Of a DNA stretch of 64,000 nucleotides, positions 22,388 through 32,772 are shown in pieces. Both the position numbers and the translations under genes were made by a program. The stretch comes from Closterium sp. NIES-65. Its lineage: Eukaryota; Streptophyta; Zygnematophyceae; Desmidiales; Closteriaceae. Positions within the stretch are counted from its first letter, which is position 1; each line of letters starts with the position of its first letter. Under the pieces are notes generated by a model. The model saw only the letters and a program-made list of their open reading frames with translations. It did no database searches and was not told where the DNA came from. The stretch is from NCBI GenBank assembly GCA_948144175.1, contig CANXME010002280.1, forward strand, positions 248,001 through 312,000, written 5' to 3'.

Positions 22388-23439
22388 TACCGTATTACCC
22401 CGGATATAAGCGCACCTGCGCTTATAACGAAGCGTGCTTTTTTAGGGGGGTGAGTTTATAATTGAGTAAAATTTATAAGCGCATGCGCTTATAAAATGAC
22501 AAATAGACATATATGTTAAAAAAGCACCAACCTGTACCGTATCACCCCGGATAAAAGCGCAGGTGCGCTTATAATAAAACAATGTTTTTTAGGGGGGTGC
22601 GCTTCTAATTGAGTCATTTTTATAAGCGCATGCGCTTATATAATGACATCTACAGATTTATTTTTTTAAGACACCAAATCGCATATTTCACTCTTGCCAT
22701 TTCAACCGAGTCGAAAAAAATCGCGTCACAAAACAGAATCGCGTGCAAGCGATTCCCTTTCAGCACACACGGGCCAAGATGCGACTCTTTGCAGTCATGC
22801 CAGCACATCCTGACTCGACGCGCAGACAGTCAGGTCTTCGAGAGTCAAGCTACGCGAAATTGAGATTGCACTCGATTCAAAAAAGAGATTCGCTACCGTT
22901 TTGAACAAGAAATTTATTGTATAATTGTACATGTGTTTATAATACGTGAAGTTTTCAAAGGGGGTGCGCTTATAAATGAGGATCGACCATAAGCGCATTG
23001 CTCGAGATAGAAGCGCATGCGCTTATCATAGGCGTGCGCTTTTATCCGGGGTGATACGGTATATCTCCTCCTTGCAACTTCAATCGAATCATAATTTTGA
23101 CTGTCACAAATCAGAATCTTGCGCGGTCGATACTCTGCCGGTGCACAGGGGCAAGGTTACACGTCAGACTGCTGGAATGCCAGCTCATACTGACTGGACG
23201 CGCAGGATGTGAGGTCCTGAAAGTCAATCGAAGCGAAAATGGTTGTGGCCTCGTTGCAAAATTGGAATTCGTTACCATTTTAATCAATATTTAAATTTGA
23301 AATTTGACATGCGCGTATAATAAGTCTGGTTTTTACAGGGCGTGCGCTTATAATTGAGGATCGGGCATAAGCGCAGTGCTCCAGATATAAGCGCATGCGC
23401 TTATCATAGGCATGCGCTTATATTCGGGGTGATACGGTA
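22388..23439. mobile_element. outer MITE, interrupted by a second copy
   Basis: Left end TACCGTATTACCCCGGATATAAGCGCA (22388) and right end TGCGCTTATATTCGGGGTGATACGGTA (23439) are imperfect inverted repeats. Removing 22535-23061 leaves about 525 bp, the size of the inner copy. It lies in an intron of the decayed secreted-protein gene. Confidence 0.85.
22535..23061. mobile_element. inner MITE with perfect 27-bp terminal inverted repeats
   Basis: Ends are exact inverted copies (starting TACCGTATCACCCCGG, ending CCGGGGTGATACGGTA). Flanking TA on both sides fits a TA target duplication, as used by Tc1/mariner-type transposases. The interior is AT-rich with several TAAGCGCATGCGCTTA palindromes and no transposase ORF, so it is non-autonomous. 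The 6.5-kb fragment is a third family member. Confidence 0.88.
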
Positions 23440-24119
23440 TCTATTGCGACCCTTGTGCATAGGGGTTGTATGACAAATGCAAGGATGTGGCGCGTAAGTG
23501 ACGAGGCTGCGCCTCAAAATATGATGTGTGCGTGCTTCCGTGTGCATCTTATGTACCTAGGCAAGTGAGGGCACCGACAAGTGCTGCAACGGCCCGAAGC
23601 AACTCCCCGAAAGCAACGTTCCCTGTGACCCACTCCCTCTCTCCCCACACCCACTCTCCCAGGCAAGCGAGGGCACCGACAAGTGCTGCAACGGCCCGAA
23701 GCAACTCCCCGAAATCGACGCGTGCTGCGACCCGCTCCCCACCACTCCGGAATGCACCCTCGCCAAGCTCAACGTCACCTCATTCCCGCAATTTGTACCT
23801 TTCATCGGCCGGACCATTGCCGATCCCACCTGTCCGACCGCTCAAAGCCGAACCAGTGCTGCTGATTCCGCTGCTGTGGGCTCTCCACCTTCCCCCCCAT
23901 CCAAGTCAGCCCAATGTACCAGCCTGGTTTCTGGGATGGTGGGGTTCGGCCTGTTTGCGCTGGCAGCTGCTGCTTCTTCCACGCTTCTCATGTAAACAGA
24001 TTGGAATTCAGACGGTTCTTTATCAGCCAAATCCTCAGGCCCCAGGTGTCCGGCCGCACAAAGCAGGTCCTGTGGTCAGGCCCTCATATTCGTTTTTGGC
24101 CTGTCTGATTCGTCAGACT

Positions 24120-24300
24120 AGTATACAATTTTAGTCTGAAAATCTCAGAGTTGGTATAAAAAAAAGGCTGAAATTTCAAAGTGTCCTAAAAAAAAAGTCT
24201 GATAATTCAAAAACAATGTATTCAATGTTTCATCGGAATGTAATCAATGTTTCATTCATCTGCTACCGAAACACACAACACTAAAGGGGATTTCCGATAA
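24120..24300. repeat. AAGTCTGAAAATTTCAGAGTT-type degenerate repeat
   Basis: Short A-rich words (AAAAAAGTCTGAWAATTYCAGAG) recur here and at 27960-28130, on both sides of the 24.3-27.7 kb copia element. The element probably landed inside this repeat block. Confidence 0.6.
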
Positions 24301-24327
24301 AACATGCTCTGACAGGGTGAATATATG

Positions 24328-27300
24328 TGTCAAGTCAGAACATTATAGCTTATGCTTTTGTGTAGGCTGTAGTGGGGTATCCCATAGGGGGTACAACCCA
24401 ATTAGGGTTAGTACTTGTACCCACTTCATTCATAGTTCATTCATTCTCGTTTCAGTTTTCTCTTGGTATCGAGCAGGTTCCCTCGTGGGAACTGTTCCTA
24501 GGGCCCTACTACTGCTTCCGCTGCTACTCGATCTGTCGCACGCCCCGTGGCGTGCGACCGGCGCGCGGCGATTTTCTTTCTGGCGCGCGCCCCGAGGCGC
24601 GCGGCCCCGCTACCCCGTCGTGCCGCCCTAGCGGCCGCGTCGCGCCGCCCACGCGGCCCCGATCCGCCGCCCTAGTGGCCCCGTCACCTACCCCTACGGC
24701 CTCAGCGCCGCCCTTCCCGGCCCCGGCTCCGCCCTTCCCGGCCCCGGTGCCACCTCGGCTGGCCCCGTCGCCTACCCCGGCGACCCCGACGCCGCCCTTC
24801 CCGACCCGGCCCCACCTCTGCTGGCCCCGTCGCCTGCCCCTGCGGCCCCGGCGCCGCCCTTCCCAGCCCCGGCGCCACCTCGACTGGCCCCGTCGCCTAC
24901 CCCGGCGACCCCGACGCCGCTCTTCCCGACCCGGCCCCGCCTCTGCTGGCCCCGTCGCCTACCCCTGCGGCCCCGGCGCTGCCCTTCCCGGCCCCGGCGC
25001 CACCTCTGCTGGCCCCGACGCCGCCCTTCCCGGCCTCGGCGCCGCCTCTGCTGGCCTGGTCGCCTACCCTGCAGCCCCGGCGCCGCCTCTGCTGGCCCCG
25101 TCGCCGCTGCACCCGGCCCCGCCGCCGTCCCCAAGCGGCCCCGCCGTCACCACCGAGCCGTCGGCGCCGCCGAGCTAGTGCCGAGCCGCCTGAGCCACCC
25201 GAGCCGCCCGAGCCGCAGCGCCACCTCAGCCGCCCGAGCCGCCGGGTCGCCGAGCCGCCGAACTCCAGTTGCTGCCGAGCCGCCGTACCGCTGAGCCGCC
25301 CGAGCCGCCGAGCCGCCCGAGTCGCCCGAGCCGCCGAGCCGCCCGAGTCGCCCAAACGCCGAGCCGCATTTGCTGCCGTGCCGCCGTGCCGCCAAGCCGC
25401 CCGAGCCGCCCGCACCGCCGAGTCGTCGAGCATGCTCTTCCCACCACTGTTGAGCCCCTGCCTTACTAGCGCGCTGCCCGCCGCTTGCTTGGCTGCCTGC
25501 CTTACTGCTGCTACTCCTGCTCCTGCTTCTACTGGCGGAGCCAGATGCAGCCACAGCGACGTCCGCGTGAGTCCCTCACGCCCCAGCAGCTGCGTGAGTG
25601 GTACACTGGTTGGGGTTGTAGGGGTGGTGGCGCTACTACTGCTACTACTACTGGCGGCGGCCAGATGCAGCTCCAACTACGCCCACGCGCGTCTCTCACG
25701 CCCCAGCACCTTCGTGAGTGGTACGCTCAGAGTAGAGGGTCTCTCAGTTCTGTTCGCTGCTCTTACGTGATTCGCACTGGTGCTCGGACTGGTCAGCCTT
25801 GTGGGACGCCTAGTCACACACAGTCCCGCTGCTTCGCCCGTCTGAGCGACGCCTGGCGTACCGAGTTTGGCGACGAGGCTGAGCTCCCCGACAGGGTGGA
25901 GTTGCTTAGGCAGAGGGTAGATATATTTGCTCTTGACTATGATGCTTTTCTCACTGCCATGTATGCTTTGCCTACTAGTGCTGACCGTGCCGGTCACCTG
26001 TGCGTACCGCCTGACCCAGGTATAGAGCCTGCTGCTCTAGCTGCTGGTGAGGCTGCTGCTCTGGGTGCTAGTGAGTCTCCTGCTCCAGGTACAGGTGCGG
26101 CTGCTGCTCTAGGTGCTAGTGAGTCTGCTTCCTCAGGTGCTGGTGAGTCTGCGCTCTCAGGTACTACATCGGCTTCGGCCTCCCACACATTAACACTTCA
26201 CTCGGGGGCTTCTCGCTCCTTCTTTCGAGACCGCACCACACTCACGCCGCTTGGTCGGCCAGTTGCAGTCTCTCTGGCAGACCCCTCTGGGGGTCCTGTC
26301 CTTGCTCACTTCTCCACTATCCTCCCGTGTCCGGCGGCCCCCTCTGGCACCCTGTCTGGTCTTTACCTCCCCTCGTTCTCTACGAACTTGGTGAGTGGTG
26401 CTGACCTACAGGATGCGGGGGTTCACCAGTTCACTCCTGCGAGCCAGCGGGTGACGCACTGCACGGACGCTCGGACGGGCCGACACTTGGCCACGTTTAC
26501 TCGTAGGCCGGGGTCAAGCATGTACACACTGACCACTGCGTCCCCTCCAGCCACTGCGTCTGGTGAGGTAGCTGCGTCGGGTCAGGTGTTTGCTGCAGCG
26601 TCCAGGTCTGGTCCTGAGTCTGCCCCCTACTCGTGTCGCCTCCTGTCTCACGAGACTCTCCTGTGGCACCACCGCCTTGGTCACCCCTCCCTGCTTCGTC
26701 TCCGAAGCATGGCCTCCCATATCCTTTTCTCTGGTCTTCCCCGGTCCCTCCCTCCCCTTCCTCCGGGGCCTGGCCCCACCTGCGTCCCCTGTGTCGAGGG
26801 GCGGCAGCGGGCTGCCCCTCACTCCTCCCAGTTTCCTCCGACAGAGGCCCCGCTGCAGACGCTTCACATGGACGTGTGGGGCCCGGCCCGCGTCCGTGGA
26901 CAGGGTCACGAGCGCTACTTCCTGCTGGTGGTTGACGACTACTCGCGTTACACCACAGTCTTCCCCTTGCGCAGCAAGGGTGATGTCACTGAGGTGTTGA
27001 TCGACTGGATCCGCGCAGCTCGTCTCCAGCTCAGGCGGAGCTTCGGCTCGGACTTTCCTGTTCTGCATCTGCACTCTGACAGAGGCGGAGAGTTCTCCTC
27101 TGGCCTTCTGCGAGCCTACTGTCGTGCACGAGGCATCCGCCAGACCTTCACGCTTCCGGACTCTCCACAGCAAAATGGGATTGCTGAGCGCCGCATTGGC
27201 ATGGTCATGGACGTCGCTCGTACGTCCATGATGCATGCGGCAGCCCCCCATTTTCTGTGGCCGTTTGCGGTCCGGTACGCGGCGCATCAGATCAACCTTC

Positions 27301-27699
27301 AGCCCAGGGTCTCCATGCCGGAGACCTCCCCAGCCTTGCTGTGGACGGGGAAGGTTGGCGATGCGTCTGCGCTCCGTGTCTGGGGATCTCGGGCGTTTGT
27401 TCGCGACTTGTCTGCGGACAAGCTGTCCCCTCGTGCTGCTCCTTGCGTCTTCCTGGGTTTCCCCCCTGACGCACCAGGGTGGCAGTTCTACCACCCCACC
27501 TCTCGCCGTGTTCTGTCCTCCCAGGACGTCACGTTCGACGAGTCGGTCCCCTACTACCGTCTCTTCCCCTACCGCACTCCGTCCCTCCCCCCGCCACCGC
27601 TCTTCCTTGTGCCAGGTCCCCCCCCGGTAGACCCCCTCCCCCCTCAAGGTCTTGCCCTTTCAGGTGTGTCCCAGGTAGACGCTGTCGAGCCTGTCGAGA
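24328..27699 (+). mobile_element. copia element with 5' LTR, truncated before RT
   Basis: The 5' LTR (about 24328-24463) matches the LTRs at 9.0 and 13.0 kb. The primer site is TGGTATCGAGCAGG, followed by the conserved leader hairpin at 24535-24558. A long Pro/Ala-coding GC-rich leader and GAGCCGCC repeats precede the C-terminal part of gag, protease and integrase. The element breaks off at VSQVDAVEPVEI (27699) before the linker and RT; no 3' LTR is seen. Confidence 0.88.
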
Positions 27700-27770
27700 T
27701 TTTCTCATGTTTGGGCGAATCTTGTGGTGCGAAAGAGCGAATCTGCAATGTCAGGGCGAGTTTTCTGTGA
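25485..27770 (+). pseudogene. gag C-terminus, protease and integrase of 24-kb copia element
   Basis: One open frame. LTPQQLREWYTG and LTPQHLREWYAQ form an internal duplication. CSYVIRTGARTGQPCGTPSH (CX13CX4HX4C) follows, then RLSDAWRTEFG and the protease region with TLHSGASRSFF, in which the catalytic Asp of TLDSGAS is replaced by His. Next come LLWHHRLGHPSLLRLR, integrase VVDDYSRY, LHSDRGGEFSS and QQNGIAERRIG (D, D, E intact) and VFLGFPPDAPGWQFYHP. The last about 25 residues read into unrelated sequence. With no gag N-terminus, a mutated protease and no RT it is a dead fragment, but its integrase is the best preserved of this family here. Confidence 0.9.
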
Positions 27771-27930
27771 TTGGTCGAAAATTGTTGTGCTCTGACAGCG
27801 CAAATCTGTTGTGTCAGGGCGATTTTGCTATGATTGGGCGAAAATCTTGTGCTATAAGGCTCGGATTTGCTGTGTCAAGGCGATTTTGCGTTGACATTGC
27901 GAATCTGTTGTGACCCGTAAGTCCGAATCA
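27700..27930. repeat. degenerate ~60-bp tandem repeat
   Basis: Units containing GGGCGA(A/T)TTTTGCTRTGATTGGGCGAAAATCTTGTGCT and RGCGAATCTG-TGTGTCAGG recur about four times at the broken 3' end of the copia element. No coding pattern. Confidence 0.6.
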
Positions 27931-28130
27931 CCAGTCAAGGACACGTTTGTACTCTGAATGATCAGAATACACTCTCAGAAAACTCTGAACTTCAGAGTTA
28001 GCCTTAAAAAAAGTCTGAAAATTACAGAGTTTGGAGCCAAAAAAGTCTGATTTTAACAGAGAACCCTGGAAAAAAAATCTGAAATATCAGAGTTTTTTGT
28101 GCAAATCAGAGAAAAAAGTCTGACTTCGTA

Positions 28131-28646
28131 GGGCCTGCCTGTGGTGCTGCTTCTCAAATGTCGCGTAATAGGTGGATTTTTAAGGCGACTCAGTATTTTT
28201 TCTTGGCCTTTTAGGGCTACTGGTGGGTTGAACCACCTGTGTAAGTTAAACATGGTGAACGTTTTTTGTAATTATGATTGATAACGATTAATATTATAAT
28301 TTATTATTATCATTACTATTCATTATTATTAATATGACGCATGCTCAAGTTGATCACTGCATGTACCATTAGTTATCCAAGAAAAAAACTATTTTTAGCA
28401 GGCTAGCACCAATACCCTGCTAGAGTTACAATGGCAGTGCGCTGAGTATACGATGAGTTATCAGCTTTCCTTATCATGCATCACATGGAATGGTATGGTA
28501 TGGTACGGTATGGTACCTTGAGCAACAATGGTGTTGCTGGCTGAATCAACCTGACCTACAGTCCCTAACAGGCAGTGGCCCATTATCATGACCTCCCATG
28601 AACCAAAGTCGTGTCCCAGCAGAAACAAACTCATCTACAGTATGCC
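28131..28646. other. intergenic, AT-rich, no gene seen
   Basis: Contains ATT/TAATATTATAATTTATTATTA stretches (28260-28330) and a TGGTATGGTA run at 28490-28520. It is downstream of the minus-strand gene that ends at 28647, so it probably holds that gene's 3' UTR. Confidence 0.5.
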
Positions 28647-31403
28647 TCACAACCCTACCCACGCCAGCCACACTCCCAACCAGCTCAGTACAAGCCCCAA
28701 CACGGCCCCACTCCCTCGCCCACCACCACCACCAGCGCTTTTCTTCCCTGCAGTCCCCGCATCAGGTGCCGTTCCGAGCATAGCAAGGGAAGGGTTCTCA
28801 GTGCAACCCTTGCTGTCGATCTGCCGGCCCACAAACGGGCGGAACTCGGGGTTCTCCTTGAAGCTGACGGTGCCGCGAGGACACGTTCGGGGGACCTTTA
28901 ATGGGTCGCAGCAGAGGGTGGTTGCTGGGAGGGCCTTTGGTCCGTTATAGCACGCTTCATTGTTCTGTAAAGGAGCAAATGGGTGAAACGGGGGGGCAAG
29001 AGGGCAAGGTGTTATCAATTAGTGTTGTGGGGAGAATAGATGGGGGGTTTGGAGTTGCTGCAATAGCCCTTGCTGTCGATCTGCCGCCCCACAAATGGGC
29101 GGAAATCGGGGTTCTCTTTGAAGCTGATGGTGCCGCGAGGACACGTTCGGGGGACCTTTAATGGGTCGCAGCAGAGGGTGGTTGCTGGGAGGGCCTTTGG
29201 TCCGTTATAGCAGTGCAATGTTATCAATTAGTGTTGTACGGATGATAGGTGTGGGGTTTACGACACCCATTACAGGAGAGAGTGTGTGAGGAGATAATCG
29301 GCAAAGAGGGCTCACCGGTTTAAAGTTGACAGTGTAGTTGAGCGTGCCGATCAGCCCGACGACCGCTCCAAAGAGCGATGCTCCCTCGACATGTTACCGC
29401 ATATAGTTTAAAGAATCCAGCAACCGAGGAGTTCAGTTGACTTTCGAGTCGACTCAAAAACGATGCTCCCTCGACATGTTACCGCATCTAATTTATAGAA
29501 TTCAGCGACGGAGGAGTTCAGTTGACTTTCGAGTCGACTCAAAAGCGATGCTCCCTCGACATGTTATCACATCTAGTTTATAGAATCCAGCAACCGAGGA
29601 GTTCAGTTGACTTTCGAGTCGACTCAAAAGCGATGCTCCCTCGACATGTTACCGCATCTAGTTTATAGAATCCAGCGACCGAGACTTTCGAGTCGACTCA
29701 AAAGCGATGCTCCCTCGACATGTTACCGCATCTAGTTTATAGAATCCAGCAACCGAGGAGTTCAGAGCCTTACAGGTTTGATCTTGACGGTGTAGTTGAG
29801 CTTGCCAATTAGCCCGATGACCGCTCCAAAGAGTTTTGTCATGAAGAGCTCTTTAGTGGGGAAGAAATCCGCCATGGTTCCAAAGCCGGGCACTGGTGGG
29901 TGGTTGTGGGGAGGGATGTAGAATAGGGAGTGGAGGAAATGAAGTTCGGTTGGGATGCGTAGCTACAAGGGCAGAACAGAGCAGCTCTGTCATGAGTCCA
30001 AAGCCGGGCACTGGTGATCGCACATGGGGTGTGTGAGAAGAGGGAGAGGGAGAGGAGGGAGCGGAGGGAGGAGAGGGAGGACGGGGAAATAGCACCAAAA
30101 CGCTTGTTCTGATGGTTATGGGAACATCAGGGAGTATGGGGGGAGTTGGGTGCAAAGAGGTTGAGAGCGGTTCAACTCACGTGGAAGGTCCTTGCAGCTT
30201 TCGTAGACGACAGAGGAGTAGTCAGAGCACACGGACAGGATGCCCTTGGTGTTTCGGTCCACAATTTGCAGGTAGTTTCCCGACTCTGCAAGTATGGGCA
30301 GGTGAGGAAATTCGGATGTTTGCAAAAATTAGGATACATATGCATTTTTGCGAGCCGGTCTGCCAGAAGAAAAGAAGAATGGTAGTCTGGCGAGACGAAG
30401 TCGACGAATACTGGCGAGACGAAGTCGACGAATACTGGCGAGACGAAGTCTGGAGAGACGAAAGAAAGCAGCGGGCCCAAATTGCGAGCTCACTGTATCC
30501 TGAAATCCCACAATGTGTCGTTTGGATCACACGCAGTCGCACCTGGGTCGCAGCCGTTGGCGCAGACGACTTGTTCGAGGTGCAGCTGGCACGCGGAGTT
30601 ACTCGCGAAGATGGAACAGAGCTGGGGGGAGGGAAGAGGGGGAAGGGGGGGATTGGGGAAGGGAAGAAATGGCTTTTTGGACCAAAAGGGGAAGGGGAAG
30701 GGGAAGGGGAAGGGGAAGGGGAAGGGGAAGGGGAAGGGGAAGGGCGGAAAGCGATTGGGGGTTGACGGAAGGGCAATGGGCTAATTGACCAACGCGGAAA
30801 AGGGAGTGAGGATGGGGCGCGTGAGTGGCGATTGGCGAATGTGGGAGCAAAGCCTGGGAAGGATGGGAAACAGGGGAAGTGGGGAAAGTGAAATAAGTGC
30901 ACCAATGCTGACTTTCCGTCTCGTCCATCGAAGCGCTCACCTGAATGTCTTTGCCGACCGAGGCCGAGGCCGGACGATATTTAATTGAAAATGCCGGAGC
31001 CCTTGGCGCTGACGGCCTGCTGTTAGCCTTCTTTTGGCCTTCTTCTGACCCTCGAATCGCTCACCTGAATGTCTTTCCCGACGAGCACGCGTCCGAGGCC
31101 GGACGAGATCTGATTGAGGATCCCGGAGCCCTTTGCGCTGACGGCGAGCAGGGCGAGTTTCAAGTCGTAACAGTCTGGGCAGCACGTGTACTTGGTGGCT
31201 CCCACGCACCGCGTGAATGTTAAGTTAGACTTGGTAGGCGGCTGCTTCGTGTACGGACATAGCGGGAAGTTCGGTTTGTCTTCCGCTGAGACTGGTGCTA
31301 TGAGGGCGAGAGAGAGGAGGAGGAGGGAGAATAGGAGACGTGAGGGTAACGAGATTTGGGTGGATTGCCGAGTCCGTGTGTCAGGCAGCGGTGACTTCCC
31401 CAT
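28647..31403 (-). CDS. folate-receptor-like, probably GPI-anchored secreted protein (5 exons)
   Basis: Exons on the minus strand: 31065-31403, 30543-30621, 30181-30285, 29774-29892, 28647-28964; total 960 nt, 319 aa, all phases consistent and junctions GT-AG. Residues 1-40 form a signal peptide (LLFSLLLLSLALIAPVSA, cut before ED). The body is Cys-rich: PLCPYTKQPPTK, CCPDCYD, LEQVVCANGCDP, VCSDYSSVVYESCKDLP, NYTVKIKP (N-glycosylation sequon) and LCCDPL. The C-terminus is Gly/Ser-rich with a hydrophobic tail, fitting GPI attachment. The C-GC-P ... C ... Y-x-x-CK arrangement recalls plant Folate_rec-type proteins; ligand unknown. Its paralogue at 32773 lies head to head, 1.4 kb away. Confidence 0.7.
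29375..29765. repeat. 85-bp tandem repeat, five copies, with GAGTCGACTC palindrome
   Basis: CGATGCTCCCTCGACATGTT starts at 29375, 29461, 29546, 29631 and 29705 (spacing 86, 85, 85, 74). Units include GAATCCAGCAACCGAGGAGTTC and TTTCGAGTCGACTCAAAA. The first unit begins inside the ghost of exon 4 (AAGAGCGATGC), so the array seems to have grown from a ghost-exon junction. Confidence 0.85.
30687..30744. repeat. (GGGGAA)n hexanucleotide repeat
   Basis: About ten copies in intron 1 of the minus-strand gene, close to its exon-2 acceptor; on the transcript it is a (TTCCCC)n pyrimidine tract. Confidence 0.9.
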
Positions 31404-32772
31404 CTTGAGTTTCTGTTAGCTGAAAGAGTTACTTGATTCGCGGGAAGTAACGAGAGGTTGAGGGACACGTTCGACTATGAATGAATTAACTAAGGGTCAC
31501 GTGGATAGATCAATGTGATGGTCCTTATCATCTGCTGGGATTCAGTCTAGCTGTGATGGCTCCCGTAGCTCACGCGGTCGATTGGAGCTCAAACTGCCCA
31601 CTGGAATATATACACGGAAGCTCTCGATTAAAATGAAATAGCTACTGACCGAAGCTTATTTCTAAGCAAATGCTGAACTTCTACTGGCAAGTAACGATAG
31701 CGAATGAAAAACCGTACCGATTTCGACAGAAATGCGGAGAAAGGGAGAGTATGAAAGAGGAGCAAGAGGGGGAAGGGGACGGGGGAAAGAGAAATTGAAT
31801 AGGCGAAGGGATGAATGGAGGTTTTCCGCTCCAATTTTATTCAACTCGCGACCCGCCTTCCATTTCGGGGTCTGGTTCTGGTGGGGGCGATGTTCGCGGT
31901 GGATTTTGCTTCGGAAATCGAACCGCTGAAAGCCAGGCGCGTTTCGGCTTTCGAAAAAAATCGCGACGGCTTCGGCATTTCTGACAGCTTGTGGAACGGG
32001 GAATGCAATATCGAAATTGTAAAAAGTCCCGATTGCAGATTCATAAATAATACAAATCACACTTGTTCCATTGATCTTCACACCTTCTATCAAGGATGGT
32101 TTGCCGAAGCGCGACTGTGAGCTTCCTGTCCCCTTCCCCACCGATCGCCCGTGCAGCAAAGGGTTGCACCGTTCTGCCGCCAAGTCCTGGGTCAGGCACA
32201 AAATCACTTTCAATTTCGCAAAAAAAGAACAGCATTGTTCGACGGTACGATTTGACCGAATGAAGTGGGTCCAAAACGTGGGCCGAATTTCAGTCCGACT
32301 GATTTTTGTCTGTTTTGTTTTTCAGGGCAGGAGTTGTTCCACTCAAAAGACCGTTATGGTGGAGCTTCCGCGTTCCTCATTCCTGACACTCGGATAAGGG
32401 AAACCCTCAAAGTCCTGTGTCCTGACTGGAGCCTCGACAGTGTCGCGTCCCGTCACAATTGGGAATGCCGCCCAATCGTCATCACCAGGGCTTCAGCAGC
32501 TTCTTTCTACTCCCATGCTCACATATGTGCCTGATCTCACGATCGTCATTCGTCCCCCCCCACCCGCTCACCTCTTATCATTTCTTGGGTGTGCAAGACT
32601 TTCCAGTGCAGCTCACGCAGGTTTCCAGGCTCAGCTAGGAGTTTTCCAGGTTATCTCGTCTGGATAGTTGCATATTCTGGCCACTCTGAGTGGTGAGGCC
32701 TAGTTCTCAGTCAAAGAAGCTTGACTGCTCCCAGCTGACTCAGCTAAGCTCGGATTTATTGGCCGCGTCGAC
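31404..32772. other. divergent intergenic region between two paralogues
   Basis: Head-to-head region that must hold both promoters. Overlapping ORFs of 101 aa (31815-32120, +) and 183 aa (31662-32213, -) occur, but I recognise neither product and see no splice context or repeats supporting them. Probably shared regulatory DNA and UTRs. Confidence 0.45.

Larger units (their letters stand above)
21187..23995 (+). pseudogene. folate-receptor-like secreted protein, decayed paralogue
   Basis: Paralogue of the genes at 28.6-31.4 and 32.8-35.2 kb. Recognisable exons are 21187-21265 (ICSSFVSHRECLDVLKQM, CATGCNP), 22215-22316 (DSEKYLELPPGEVGLM..., CKDVV; 102 nt as in the 33-kb gene) and 23663-23995 (EGTDKCCNGPKQLP, FIGRTIADPTC, hydrophobic GPI-type tail, stop 23993-23995). 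The signal-peptide exon and the fourth exon (PGF...NYTV) are not found, and the donor after the first recognisable exon reads AT instead of GT. The copia copy ending near 20950 lies where the 5' end should be. Likely non-functional. Confidence 0.65.
28980..31010 (-). repeat. ghost exon fragments in the introns of the 28.6-31.4 kb gene
   Basis: 29015-29220 repeats the 5' half of the last exon, upstream of it. 29312-29385 repeats the 3' part of exon 4 with donor GTGAGC, downstream. 29985-30003 repeats the first bases of exon 4 with its acceptor, upstream. 30942-31010 repeats the 3' part of exon 1 with donor, downstream and with an in-frame stop. Together they show the positional rule described in the findings. 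Confidence 0.75.

Noticed and set aside
24372..25178. 268-aa Pro/Ala/Ser-rich ORF in the leader of the 24-kb copia element
   Set aside because: Follows GC-rich leader repeats after the primer site; no conserved domain and not kept open in related copies.
29375..29765. possible CRISPR-like array
   Set aside because: Eukaryotic intron; repeats are contiguous 85-bp tandem units without unique spacers.
30513..30788. Arg/Gly-rich plus-strand ORF
   Set aside because: Translation of the (GGGGAA)n array antisense to the 28.6-kb gene.
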